A DNA stretch of 64,000 nt, taken from the NCBI RefSeq assembly GCF_023195885.1, contig NZ_JALPKO010000006.1, forward strand, positions 62,001 through 126,000. Direction: 5' to 3'. A program made the position numbers and the translations under genes. A model generated the notes under the pieces. The model made no database searches, had not been told where the DNA came from, and was given only the letters and a program-made list of their open reading frames with translations. The stretch's first letter is position 1, and each line of letters starts with the position of its first letter. The DNA comes from Methylonatrum kenyense. Its GTDB lineage: Bacteria; Pseudomonadota; Gammaproteobacteria; Nitrococcales; Aquisalimonadaceae. Of the stretch, positions 31,241 to 39,529 are shown piece by piece.

Positions 31241-31618
31241 CTATTCCTCGATCGGAAACAGCGCGGCGGCGACCTGGCGGCCCTCGGCCAGCAGGACATT
31301 GTAGGTGCGACAGGCAGCCTCTGTGGTCATCACCTCGATGCCGATACCCGCATGCATCGCCTGGCCTAGCAGCCGTGATGGCGGAAACTGCTGCCGTCGG
31401 CCGGTGCCGAGCAGCAGGATTTCGGCGTCCAGCGCAATAAGTTGCCGCATTTGTTCGACCCCAAGGTGGCCGACGTCCGTTGCCGACCAGTCCTCGATGA
31501 TCCGGTCGGGGGTCACGACGGTGACCCCGCGGTAGACGGTTTCGTTGACTGTTACAGTGCCGATGTCGTAAGCGCGTATCCGGTTTGCATCACCGGTCCG
31601 CTCCAGCGTCAGTTGCAT
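31241..31618 (-). CDS. Mth938-like domain protein (DUF498 family)
   Basis: 125-residue protein of the Mth938/NDUFAF3-like fold: MQLTLERTGDANRIRAYDIGTVTVNETVYRGVTVVTPDRII, LLLGTGRRQQFPPSRLL and EVMTTEAACRTYNVLLAEGRQVAAALFP. The human relative is a complex I assembly factor; bacterial members have no settled role. Single gene, convergent with rpoS and divergent from hom. Family assignment is good; function unknown. Confidence 0.87.
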   Translation of the reverse strand: MQLTLERTGDANRIRAYDIGTVTVNETVYRGVTVVTPDRIIEDWSATDVGHLGVEQMRQLIALDAEILLLGTGRRQQFPPSRLLGQAMHAGIGIEVMTTEAACRTYNVLLAEGRQVAAALFPIEE

Positions 31619-31889
31619 GCCTTCCTCTCGACAATTTCATAGCTCGTGCCCCGGCCCCAATCGAAGTGCAAACCAGATTGGCGCCGTGGCATCGGTGTGG
31701 CTCCATTCTGACAGAGTTCTGCCGGATGCAGACAGTTCCGGGGGATTTCTGCGACAATCGGCGGCTGGCCCGGTCGGTCGGGCATTCCGGGAACGCATGG
31801 CAGGGATCCCATGCTACAGTTCCCGGTTTTCGTATCTGCGACGGTAACTTATTTTTGTGCCCGCCAAGCGGGTGCACGGAGGGTGTTGC
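31619..31889. other. Divergent intergenic region upstream of hom
   Basis: 271 bp between the divergent Mth938-like gene and hom. It should hold the promoters of both. I see no clear attenuator hairpin or leader peptide rich in Thr/Ile codons, and no convincing repeat. A GGAGGG ribosome site ends it just before the hom GTG. Confidence 0.5.
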
Positions 31890-33200
31890 GTGAGTTCGGT
31901 CAAGGTCGGATTGCTGGGTTTGGGGACGGTCGGTGCCGGCACCATCAACCTGCTGCAGAAAAACAACGACGAAATCGCCCGGCGTGCCGGCCGCGGCATC
32001 GAGGTCGTTTGCGCGGCCACCCGGCATCCGGATCGCCCGCGAGCCTGTTCCACCGAAGGTCTTCGGGTGACCGATGATCCCTATGCGGTGGTGGATGATC
32101 CCGAAACCGGGATCATCATCGAGCTTATTGGTGGCGAAGATCCGGCCTTCGATCTGGTGATGCGGGCCATGTCCAACGGCAAGCATGTGGTGACTGCGAA
32201 CAAGGCCCTGATCGCGAAACACGGCAACAAGTTGTTCGAGCATGCCACCAAATGCGGCGTCACCGTCGCCTTCGAGGCAGCCGTAGCTGGCGGTATCCCG
32301 ATTATCAAGTCGATTCGTGAGGGCCTGACCGGCAACCGCATCGAATGGCTGGCCGGGATTATCAACGGTACCTCCAATTACATTCTCAGCGAGATGTTCT
32401 ACGAGGGACGGGAATTCGCCGATGTGCTGGCCGAGGCCCAGCGCCTGGGTTACGCCGAGGCGGATCCGAGCTTCGATGTCGAAGGTGTCGATGCCGCGCA
32501 CAAGCTGACGATCCTGGCCTCGATTGCTTTCGGTGTGCCGTTGCAGTTCGACCGGGTTCATGTTGAAGGGATTACTCATGTCAGTCGTGAGGACGTGGCC
32601 TATGCACAGGAACTGGGTTATCGGATCAAGCACCTGGGTCTGTGTCGACAGACCGATGCCGGCATCGAGTTGCGTGTCCATCCGACTCTGCTGCCAGAGC
32701 GTCAGTTGCTCGCCAATGTGGATGGCGTGATGAATGCCGTGATGGTCATGGGCGATGCTGTCGGTCCAACGCTCTACTACGGTGCCGGTGCCGGTGCGGA
32801 TCCGACCGCCTCGGCGGTGGTCGCGGACCTGGTCGATGTGGTGCGTGCATTCAATCTCGAGCCGGAAAACCGGGTCCCGTACCTGGCGTTCCAGTCCAGT
32901 GCCTTGTCGGATCTGCCGGTACTGCCGGTGGATTCTGTCAGCACGGCCTATTACCTGCGCCTCGAGGTGCTGGACGAACCCGGCGTGCTGGCGGATATCA
33001 CCAGGATTCTCAGCGAAAACGGAATCAGCATCGAGGCCATCCTGCAGAAGGAGCCGGCCCCTGGTGCCGAGAACGTTCCGGTGATCCTGCTGACCCATCG
33101 CGTGCAGGAGCAGCGGATGGACCGTGCTCAGGCATCGATGGAAGCCTTGCCGGCGGTGCAGGGTCGGATCGTTCGAATTCGCCTGGAACAGTTACAGTAA
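31890..33200 (+). CDS. hom: Homoserine dehydrogenase
   Basis: NAD(P)H-dependent reduction of aspartate semialdehyde to homoserine, the branch point to threonine and methionine. 436 residues, monofunctional. The N-terminal Rossmann motif is VGLLGLGTVGAGT; catalytic-domain motifs are VTANKALIAKHG, GGIPIIKSIREGL and GIINGTSNYILSEM. A C-terminal ACT domain (YYLRLEVLDEPGVLADI) suggests allosteric feedback. GTG start with GGAGGG. Followed 44 bp later by thrC. Confidence 0.97.
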   Translation: MSSVKVGLLGLGTVGAGTINLLQKNNDEIARRAGRGIEVVCAATRHPDRPRACSTEGLRVTDDPYAVVDDPETGIIIELIGGEDPAFDLVMRAMSNGKHVVTANKALIAKHGNKLFEHATKCGVTVAFEAAVAGGIPIIKSIREGLTGNRIEWLAGIINGTSNYILSEMFYEGREFADVLAEAQRLGYAEADPSFDVEGVDAAHKLTILASIAFGVPLQFDRVHVEGITHVSREDVAYAQELGYRIKHLGLCRQTDAGIELRVHPTLLPERQLLANVDGVMNAVMVMGDAVGPTLYYGAGAGADPTASAVVADLVDVVRAFNLEPENRVPYLAFQSSALSDLPVLPVDSVSTAYYLRLEVLDEPGVLADITRILSENGISIEAILQKEPAPGAENVPVILLTHRVQEQRMDRAQASMEALPAVQGRIVRIRLEQLQ

Positions 33201-33244
33201 CTTGCCGCGGCGCCAGTCCGCCCGGCCCGAAACGAGTCGAAGCC

Positions 33245-34387
33245 ATGCCATTCAGAAGCCGCTACACCGGCCTGATCGAGAAGTACCGTGACCGCTTGCC
33301 GTTGCGCGATGACGCTCGCGTCATAAGCCTTGGCGAGGGCAATACGCCGCTGGTCCGATTGAACAACATTCCCCGCACACTGGGTAGGGATGTTGATATC
33401 TACGTCAAATTCGAGGGCCTCAACCCCACCGGATCGTTCAAGGATCGCGGCATGACCATGGCCGTGACCCAGGCGGTGAGCGAGGGCAGCCAGGCGATCA
33501 TCTGTGCTTCGACCGGAAACACCTCCGCATCCGCCGCCGCCTATGCCGCGCGGGCCGGGATCCGGGCGTTCGTGCTGATTCCGGACGGCAAGATTGCGAT
33601 GGGCAAACTGGCCCAGGCGATCATGCATGGTGCCGAGGTGCTGCAGATCAGCGGGAATTTCGATGCCGGCATGCGGATCGTCAAGGACATCGCCGATCAC
33701 GCACCGGTGACCATCGTCAACTCGATCAATCCCTACCGGCTTCAGGGGCAGAAGACCGCCGCCTTCGAAATCATCGAGGAACTCGAGCGCGCGCCCGATT
33801 TCCATTGCCTGCCGGTCGGCAATGCCGGCAATATCACCGGGCACTGGATCGGCTACTGCGAGTCATCGGCCAAGCCCGGCGAGCAACAGCATCTCACCCG
33901 GGCCTGCCAGTTCTGTCAGGGGCACTGTCGGTTCGCCGGCAGTCAGGTGGCGGGACGCCCGCGCATGGTTGGTTACCAGGCAAGCGGCTCGGCACCGTTC
34001 ATTCGGGGTCACATGGTCGATGATCCGGAGACGGTTGCCACCGCAATTCGCATCGGCCATCCGCAATCCCATGAGCCAGCGCTCGCCGTGATCGAGGAGT
34101 CGGATGGCTGGTTCGACGAGTGCAGCGACGCCGAGATCCTCGAGGCCCAGCGCCTGCTTGCCGCCAGCGAGGGCGTATTCTGTGAGCCGGCCTCGGCGGC
34201 GTCGCTTGCCGGCGCCATGCGGGACATTCGCTCCGGACGCATCCCCGAAGGCAGCACCATTGTCTGCACGCTGACCGGTCACGGCCTGAAGGATCCGGAC
34301 ATCGCGATCCAGCAGTCCGGTGATGCCATCCGGACCATTCCCGCGACCCTGGATGCGGTGAAAGCGGCGATCCTAGATCGCCTCTGA
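33245..34387 (+). CDS. thrC: Threonine synthase with a cysteine-rich insertion
   Basis: PLP enzyme converting O-phosphohomoserine to threonine. 380 residues, the short Bacillus-like type rather than the long Pseudomonas/E. coli type. The PLP lysine is K66 in NPTGSFKDRG; STGNTSASAAAYAARAG and LPVGNAGNIT form the cofactor site. Directly after GHWIGYC (Cys205) comes an insertion of about 20 residues containing C221-x2-C224-x3-C228. It precedes RPRMVGYQASGSAPF, a position where shorter relatives have only a short loop. The cysteine spacing suggests metal or Fe-S binding, or redox control. Operon with hom. Confidence 0.94.
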   Translation: MPFRSRYTGLIEKYRDRLPLRDDARVISLGEGNTPLVRLNNIPRTLGRDVDIYVKFEGLNPTGSFKDRGMTMAVTQAVSEGSQAIICASTGNTSASAAAYAARAGIRAFVLIPDGKIAMGKLAQAIMHGAEVLQISGNFDAGMRIVKDIADHAPVTIVNSINPYRLQGQKTAAFEIIEELERAPDFHCLPVGNAGNITGHWIGYCESSAKPGEQQHLTRACQFCQGHCRFAGSQVAGRPRMVGYQASGSAPFIRGHMVDDPETVATAIRIGHPQSHEPALAVIEESDGWFDECSDAEILEAQRLLAASEGVFCEPASAASLAGAMRDIRSGRIPEGSTIVCTLTGHGLKDPDIAIQQSGDAIRTIPATLDAVKAAILDRL

Positions 34388-34442
34388 CGGCGGCATGCCG
34401 CGAAGCGGACCCTGATGGGATGTGGCGGCGAAGGATGAGTTG

Positions 34443-35489
34443 ATGGCTGTGGCAAGGCTGCATGTGATCGCTCCGGGCCTGCTCGGTCCGGTGCCGGCGG
34501 AGGCCGCCACCAGCCTGTATTCAGCCGCAGCGGGACACGCCGAAACTGCGCTGCTCCTGGCGCGCGCCGGCCGTCCGGCCAGGCTTGGGCAGCAGGCAGT
34601 GGCAGACCGCCTGTTCGCCTTGCTGCGTGAACCGGTGGAAGCCGGTGCGCCGGTTGCTCCCTACCGCGCCCTGGGAGACGGCATGGGCATCAGACAACGC
34701 ACCGTGTTCTGCGCCGATCCGGTCCAACTCACGCCCGATCGGGATCAACTCCGGATTCTCGATCCGGGGCCGGTGCACCTGACCGAGTCCGAGCTATCCT
34801 GGTTCAGCGCGCTTTTCCATCGGTATTTTGCCGACGAGGGGCTGGAACTGCGCTGCCATCCCTCCGGCCGCTGGTATCTGCTGGCCGAGCACTTGCCGAA
34901 GCTGAGCGTGCAGCCCGCGGGAGCCATTTACGGTCAATCGATGCGTGACTGCCTTCCCAGAGGAAAAGATGCCGGGTACTGGATCCAGTTGCTAAATGCC
35001 GTGCAGATGCTGTTGCACGATGCGCCGTTCAACCAGGAGCGGGTCGCGTCAGGTCTGCCGCCGATTTCCGGACTCTGGTTCTGGGGCGGTGGCGAGATGA
35101 ATGCCACGGTAGCCGCTGAACCCCGGTTTGACCGCGTCTACAGTGACGATCCGCTGGCGCGGGGCCTTGCAGTCAGTACGGACCTGGTCTGCGAGCCAGC
35201 GTCTGCCTGGCACACGGATGATCCGGCCGGCAACGGTGGCCAGCGATACCTGTTGCAGACGCCGGCACTTCCCGCGGTTGAGGATGCAGACAGCTTTGAG
35301 CGTTGGCATGGCGCCCTGGACCATTGGTGCCGGTTGTGGGGTCCCCCGTTGTTGCAGCAGTTGCGGCGGGGGGGCATCCGGCAGCTCCTGCTCGAGGTCG
35401 ATGGTCGTCAGTTCCGGCTCGGCCCGCGGTCGCTGAAGGCCTTCTGGCGAAGGCCGCAGGACTTGTCGCAATGGCTGCTACGAACATGA
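34443..35489 (+). CDS. RpfE-type regulatory/phosphoglycerate mutase-like protein (COG4255-like)
   Basis: 348-residue cytoplasmic protein of the RpfE type, named after a gene in the Xanthomonas rpf region that also neighbours recJ. Recognisable stretches are LTPDRDQLRILDP, FALFHRYFADEGL-like sequence, WYLLAEHLP, GSMRDCLPRG-like sequence, and PPISGLWFWGGGE. The last resembles cofactor-independent phosphoglycerate mutase/phosphatase relatives, but the catalytic metal residues are not evident. Function unproven. It overlaps recJ by four bases (ATGA), so the two are probably co-translated. Confidence 0.78.
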   Translation: MAVARLHVIAPGLLGPVPAEAATSLYSAAAGHAETALLLARAGRPARLGQQAVADRLFALLREPVEAGAPVAPYRALGDGMGIRQRTVFCADPVQLTPDRDQLRILDPGPVHLTESELSWFSALFHRYFADEGLELRCHPSGRWYLLAEHLPKLSVQPAGAIYGQSMRDCLPRGKDAGYWIQLLNAVQMLLHDAPFNQERVASGLPPISGLWFWGGGEMNATVAAEPRFDRVYSDDPLARGLAVSTDLVCEPASAWHTDDPAGNGGQRYLLQTPALPAVEDADSFERWHGALDHWCRLWGPPLLQQLRRGGIRQLLLEVDGRQFRLGPRSLKAFWRRPQDLSQWLLRT

Positions 35490-37243
35490 TGCGCCGGATC
35501 CGTCGACGTCCGGTTGCCGAGGAGCATCGCCAGGCGCTGCTTGCGGACCAGGCGATCTCGCCGCTGGCCGCACGGATCCTGGCGGGGCGCGGCGTGCGGG
35601 ATGCAGCGGATCTCGACCTTGGTCTGCAACGCCTGCATCCGGCGACGGAACTCGGTGGCCTGGACCGCGCCGTGGCATTGCTCGCTACGGCAGTCGAGCG
35701 GGATCAACGTATTGTTGTGGTCGGTGATTTCGACGCCGATGGCGCGACCAGTTGCGCACTGACGCTGTTGGCCTTGCGGGCGATGGGCCACCGCTCGGCA
35801 AGCTACATCGTGCCCAACCGGTTTTCCGGCGGCTACGGCTTGAGTCCGGCCATTGCCGACCATGCGCACGAACAGGGTGCCGAGCTCCTGCTGACGGTGG
35901 ACAACGGTGTTTCCAGCATCGACGGCGTCGCCCGTGCCAGGGCGCTGGGCCTGCGCGTGATTGTCACCGACCATCATCTGCCGCCGCCACGCTTGCCGGA
36001 CGCCGATGCGATGGTCAACCCGAACCTGGTCGGAGACGGCTTCCCCAGCAAAAATCTGGCCGGCGTCGGCGTGATTTTCTATGTCCTTGCCGGACTGCGA
36101 AGCGCCTTGCGTGAGGCGGGCTGGTTTGGTCCGCAGAGGCCGCAACCATCAATGGCGGACTGGCTTGACCTGGTGGCACTGGGGACCGTAGCCGACGTTG
36201 TGCCACTGGATCGCAACAACCGGGTACTGGTGGAGCAGGGGCTGCGTCGGATTCGTGCCGGCCGGGCGCGTCCCGGTGTTCTGGCCTTGCTGGAAGTCGC
36301 GGGTCGGGATCCATCCCGGGTGACGGCGGCCGATCTGGGGTTCGCGGTCGGGCCACGGTTGAATGCGGCCGGGCGGCTGGAGGACATGGCGATAGGTATC
36401 GAGTGTCTGCTCAGTGATGATTCCCGGCAGGCCGCGGGCAAGGCGGCGGAACTGGATGAGCTGAACCGCCAGCGGCGGTCCATCGAACAGGACATGGAGA
36501 GCGACGCCTTGGCGGCGCTGGAAAAGCTGGAACGCGTACAGTTTGAGGCGTCTCCGCCGGCCGGGTTTTGCCTGTTCGATCCAGCTTGGCATCAGGGTGT
36601 CATCGGCATCCTGGCATCCCGTCTACGGGAACGGTTCCATCGGCCGGTCATCGCCTTCGCCCTGGCAGAGGACGGCTTGAAAGGCTCGGCACGGTCGATC
36701 CCCGGTTTGCATATTCGCGACCTGCTGGAGCGGATCAATGCCGGCAACCCCGGATTGATCGCGAAATTCGGCGGGCACGCGGCGGCCGCGGGACTGAGCC
36801 TCGCGATGTCGGATCTGGAACGTTTCCGGCAGGCGTTCCTGGAGCATGCCGAAGAAAGCCTCGAACCGGAGATGCTGAACCAGGATCTGCTGACCGACGG
36901 CTCACTGGCTGCCGATCAACTGAGCCTGGGCACCGTTGAATCGTTGCACGCCCTGGGTCCGTGGGGGAAGGGGTTTCCGGAGCCCAGCTTCGACGGCCGT
37001 TTCGAGATCCTGCAGCGCCGAGTGGTTGGCGGCAGGCATCTGCGACTGGATCTGCGACCATCGCCACCGGTTGGGCACGCGGCACCGGTGGAGGCCATTG
37101 CCTTCCGTGCCCTGGATCGTGGCTGGGACCAGTGCGGGCGGCACGTGCAACTGGTCTACCGGCCGGACATCAACCGCTGGCAGGGCCGTCGCCGGCTGCA
37201 GTTGATCGTCGAGCACATGCAGCCGGTGACGGGCATGGAATAA
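35486..37243 (+). CDS. recJ: Single-stranded-DNA-specific exonuclease RecJ
   Basis: 5'-3' ssDNA exonuclease of recombination and mismatch repair. 585 residues. DHH-family motifs: VVGDFDADGATSCAL, NRFSGGYGLSP, LLTVDNGVSS and VIVTDHHLPP with the metal-binding DHH, then NPN and ALGTVADVVPL. The DHHA1 domain has GSARSIPGLHIRDLL and KFGGHAAAAGLSL. A C-terminal OB-fold closes the protein. The ATG overlaps the rpfE-like stop. A bidirectional terminator follows. Confidence 0.97.
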   Translation: MMRRIRRRPVAEEHRQALLADQAISPLAARILAGRGVRDAADLDLGLQRLHPATELGGLDRAVALLATAVERDQRIVVVGDFDADGATSCALTLLALRAMGHRSASYIVPNRFSGGYGLSPAIADHAHEQGAELLLTVDNGVSSIDGVARARALGLRVIVTDHHLPPPRLPDADAMVNPNLVGDGFPSKNLAGVGVIFYVLAGLRSALREAGWFGPQRPQPSMADWLDLVALGTVADVVPLDRNNRVLVEQGLRRIRAGRARPGVLALLEVAGRDPSRVTAADLGFAVGPRLNAAGRLEDMAIGIECLLSDDSRQAAGKAAELDELNRQRRSIEQDMESDALAALEKLERVQFEASPPAGFCLFDPAWHQGVIGILASRLRERFHRPVIAFALAEDGLKGSARSIPGLHIRDLLERINAGNPGLIAKFGGHAAAAGLSLAMSDLERFRQAFLEHAEESLEPEMLNQDLLTDGSLAADQLSLGTVESLHALGPWGKGFPEPSFDGRFEILQRRVVGGRHLRLDLRPSPPVGHAAPVEAIAFRALDRGWDQCGRHVQLVYRPDINRWQGRRRLQLIVEHMQPVTGME

Positions 37244-37251
37244 ATTAAAAA

Positions 37252-37278
37252 AAAGGCGACCTTGAGGCCGCCTTTTTC
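37252..37278. terminator. Bidirectional rho-independent terminator between recJ and prc
   Basis: Stem AAGGCG/CGCCTT plus inner CC/GG pairs and a TTGA loop. It is flanked by eight A on the left and TTTTTCC on the right, so it has a U-tract in either direction. It sits between the convergent recJ (ends 37243) and prc (ends 37295). Confidence 0.85.
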
Positions 37279-37294
37279 CAGGGGTGAGTACGTT

Positions 37295-39403
37295 TCAGCG
37301 CTGGCTGAATTCATTCTCCCAGCGCTGTGCCGTCTCGGGGCTGCCGTTGATCACGAACAGATCCGCCATGATCTCCACCGTTGCATCAAGCAGGGTGTCC
37401 GGCTCGTCATCAGCCAGGTCCAGCTCGTCCAGTGACTCGATCGGCTCCAGTCCGTGAGCTGCACGCCGCCGGTTGGCCTTGTCCAGACGTTCCTGGTTGC
37501 GCTGATCGCGGTCCGCCTCGCGCGTTGCCCGGTGGACGGATACGGTCTCCCGTTCGTTGATCGCCGAGAGCTTTTCCATCTCCGCCACGTAGGCCTGATA
37601 GGCCTCGTCGTCGGTGGAGCGTTCCTCATGGCGGTTCTTCAGCAGGGCGATGGTGTCTTCCAGCTCGCCGAAGCGGGTGAAACGCGTGCCGTCGATCTGG
37701 TCCCAGGGCAGGGGATTATCGGCCGCGCTCTCGCCGACATCCTCGGCACCCGCCAACGACGGGAACGTGATATCGGGCACGATACCCCGTTTCTGCGTGC
37801 TGCTGCCGGTGACGCGGTAGAACTTGGCGATGGTCAGCTTCAGGCGACCGGCTTCGTCGTCATCGGATTGCCCGCGGGTGAAGCGATTCAGGTCGACCAG
37901 GGTCTGGACGGTGCCCTTGCCGAAGGTCTGTTCGCCCAGCACCACACCGCGACCGTAGTCCTGGATTGCGCCAGCGAAAATCTCGGAGGCCGAGGCGCTG
38001 AAGCGGTCGACCATCACCGACAGCGGGCCATCGTAGGCCAGGCCGGTATCCCGGTCGCGCATCACCTCCTTGTCGCCATCGCTGCGCTTGATCTGCACGA
38101 TGGGGCCCTCGGGAATGAACAGTCCGGTCATGTCCGCAGCTTCCTGCAGTGAGCCGCCGGAGTTGCCCCGCAGGTCGATCACGATGCCGTCAATGCCTTC
38201 TTCTTCCATCTCCTCGATCAGGCGGCGGACATCGCGCGTGGTGCTGCGGTAATCCTCGTCGCCGGCCTGGGCGGCGGCGAAATCCGAGTAGAAGGCGGGG
38301 ATCGTGATGATGCCGACCCGCTGGGTGGAGCCATCCCGCTCCACTTCCCGGATTTCACTCTTCGCGGCTTGTTCCTCCAGCTCGATTTCGCTGCGCACCA
38401 GCGTCACGGTACGTGGCGCCGAGTCGGAGCCAGCGGAGCCCGGCAGGATTCGCAGCCGGACTTCGGAGTCCCGCGGACCGCGGATCAGGTCGACCACGTC
38501 CGACAGCCGCCAGCCGACCACGTCCTGCAGGTCCTCGTCCTCCTGACCGACACCGATAATGCGGTCGCCCGGGCTCAACTGCCCACTGCGGGCGGCCGGA
38601 CCACCGGGGACCAGCTCCATGATCTCGACAAAGTCCCGGTGGGTGCGCAGCACGGCGCCGATACCCTCCAGCGACAGCCGCATCTGGATGTCGAATTCAC
38701 GCGAATTGCGCGGCGACAGATAGGCGGTATGGGGGTCGAATGCCCGGGACCAGGCACCCATGAACATTTCGAACACGTCCTCGGAGCCGGTGCGCTCGAC
38801 ATTCTCCTTCATGCCCTTGTAGCGATTGCGCAGCAGCTCTTCGGTTTCTTCCTCGCCTTCACCGGCAAGCAGCAGGGTCAGAGCGTCGTGTTTGACCCGC
38901 TTGCGCCACAACTGGTCCAGCTCTTCCTGGTCGGCGGCCCAATCCGCTTCGCGCCGGTTCAGTTCGATCTCTTCCTCGGTGTCGAAGTCCAGACCCTGGT
39001 CCAGTAGCGAGAGGGCGAACTCGGAGCGCTGCCGGTTGCGGTGCCGATAACGCTCGTAGATCTGGAAGGCGGCATCGAGATCACCCTGCATCAGCAGGTC
39101 ATCGAGTTGATTGCGATAGACCGAGAATTCCTCGATGTCATCGGCCAGGAAGTAGTAGCGCTCTGCGTCCAGCCGATCGAGATAGGAGTCAAGAACGGTC
39201 GCGGAAAGCAGATCGTCGATGGGCTGCTTGCGGAAGTGTTGGTGTGTCAGCAGGTTGGCAATCAGGCGAGCCTTGTCGGGATGCTCTGCACTCGGCTCCA
39301 GCGGTTCCGGCGCCGCCTTGGCGGATCCGGCAACAAGTGCCAGCATCAGCATGGCCGCCAAGGCGCCGGTCCAGATGTTCTTGATCCAGTAAGGCATTCT
39401 CAA
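37295..39403 (-). CDS. prc: Tail-specific (C-terminal processing) periplasmic protease Prc
   Basis: S41 serine protease that degrades proteins from non-polar C-termini and trims penicillin-binding and lipoprotein targets. 702 residues with a signal peptide (IWTGALAAMLMLALVAGSAKA). A Prc N-terminal region is followed by a PDZ domain (FVEIMELVPGGPAARSGQLSPGDRIIGVG), then the protease core GIVIDLRGNSGGSL. The Ser/Lys dyad lies in DRFSASASEIFAGA and GEQTFGKGTVQ. A C-terminal DUF3340-type domain completes it. Convergent with recJ. Confidence 0.96.
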   Translation of the reverse strand: MRMPYWIKNIWTGALAAMLMLALVAGSAKAAPEPLEPSAEHPDKARLIANLLTHQHFRKQPIDDLLSATVLDSYLDRLDAERYYFLADDIEEFSVYRNQLDDLLMQGDLDAAFQIYERYRHRNRQRSEFALSLLDQGLDFDTEEEIELNRREADWAADQEELDQLWRKRVKHDALTLLLAGEGEEETEELLRNRYKGMKENVERTGSEDVFEMFMGAWSRAFDPHTAYLSPRNSREFDIQMRLSLEGIGAVLRTHRDFVEIMELVPGGPAARSGQLSPGDRIIGVGQEDEDLQDVVGWRLSDVVDLIRGPRDSEVRLRILPGSAGSDSAPRTVTLVRSEIELEEQAAKSEIREVERDGSTQRVGIITIPAFYSDFAAAQAGDEDYRSTTRDVRRLIEEMEEEGIDGIVIDLRGNSGGSLQEAADMTGLFIPEGPIVQIKRSDGDKEVMRDRDTGLAYDGPLSVMVDRFSASASEIFAGAIQDYGRGVVLGEQTFGKGTVQTLVDLNRFTRGQSDDDEAGRLKLTIAKFYRVTGSSTQKRGIVPDITFPSLAGAEDVGESAADNPLPWDQIDGTRFTRFGELEDTIALLKNRHEERSTDDEAYQAYVAEMEKLSAINERETVSVHRATREADRDQRNQERLDKANRRRAAHGLEPIESLDELDLADDEPDTLLDATVEIMADLFVINGSPETAQRWENEFSQR

Positions 39404-39529
39404 CTCCTGATCACCGTGATCGTTCGCTTGCGTCGGACTTCACAGGGAACCGTACAACCGGTCCCACGCCCGCGTTAAGGCCCTCGGCAGGGTTTGGCGC
39501 CGGCGGTCGGGTGTGTATTCCTACCAAGC

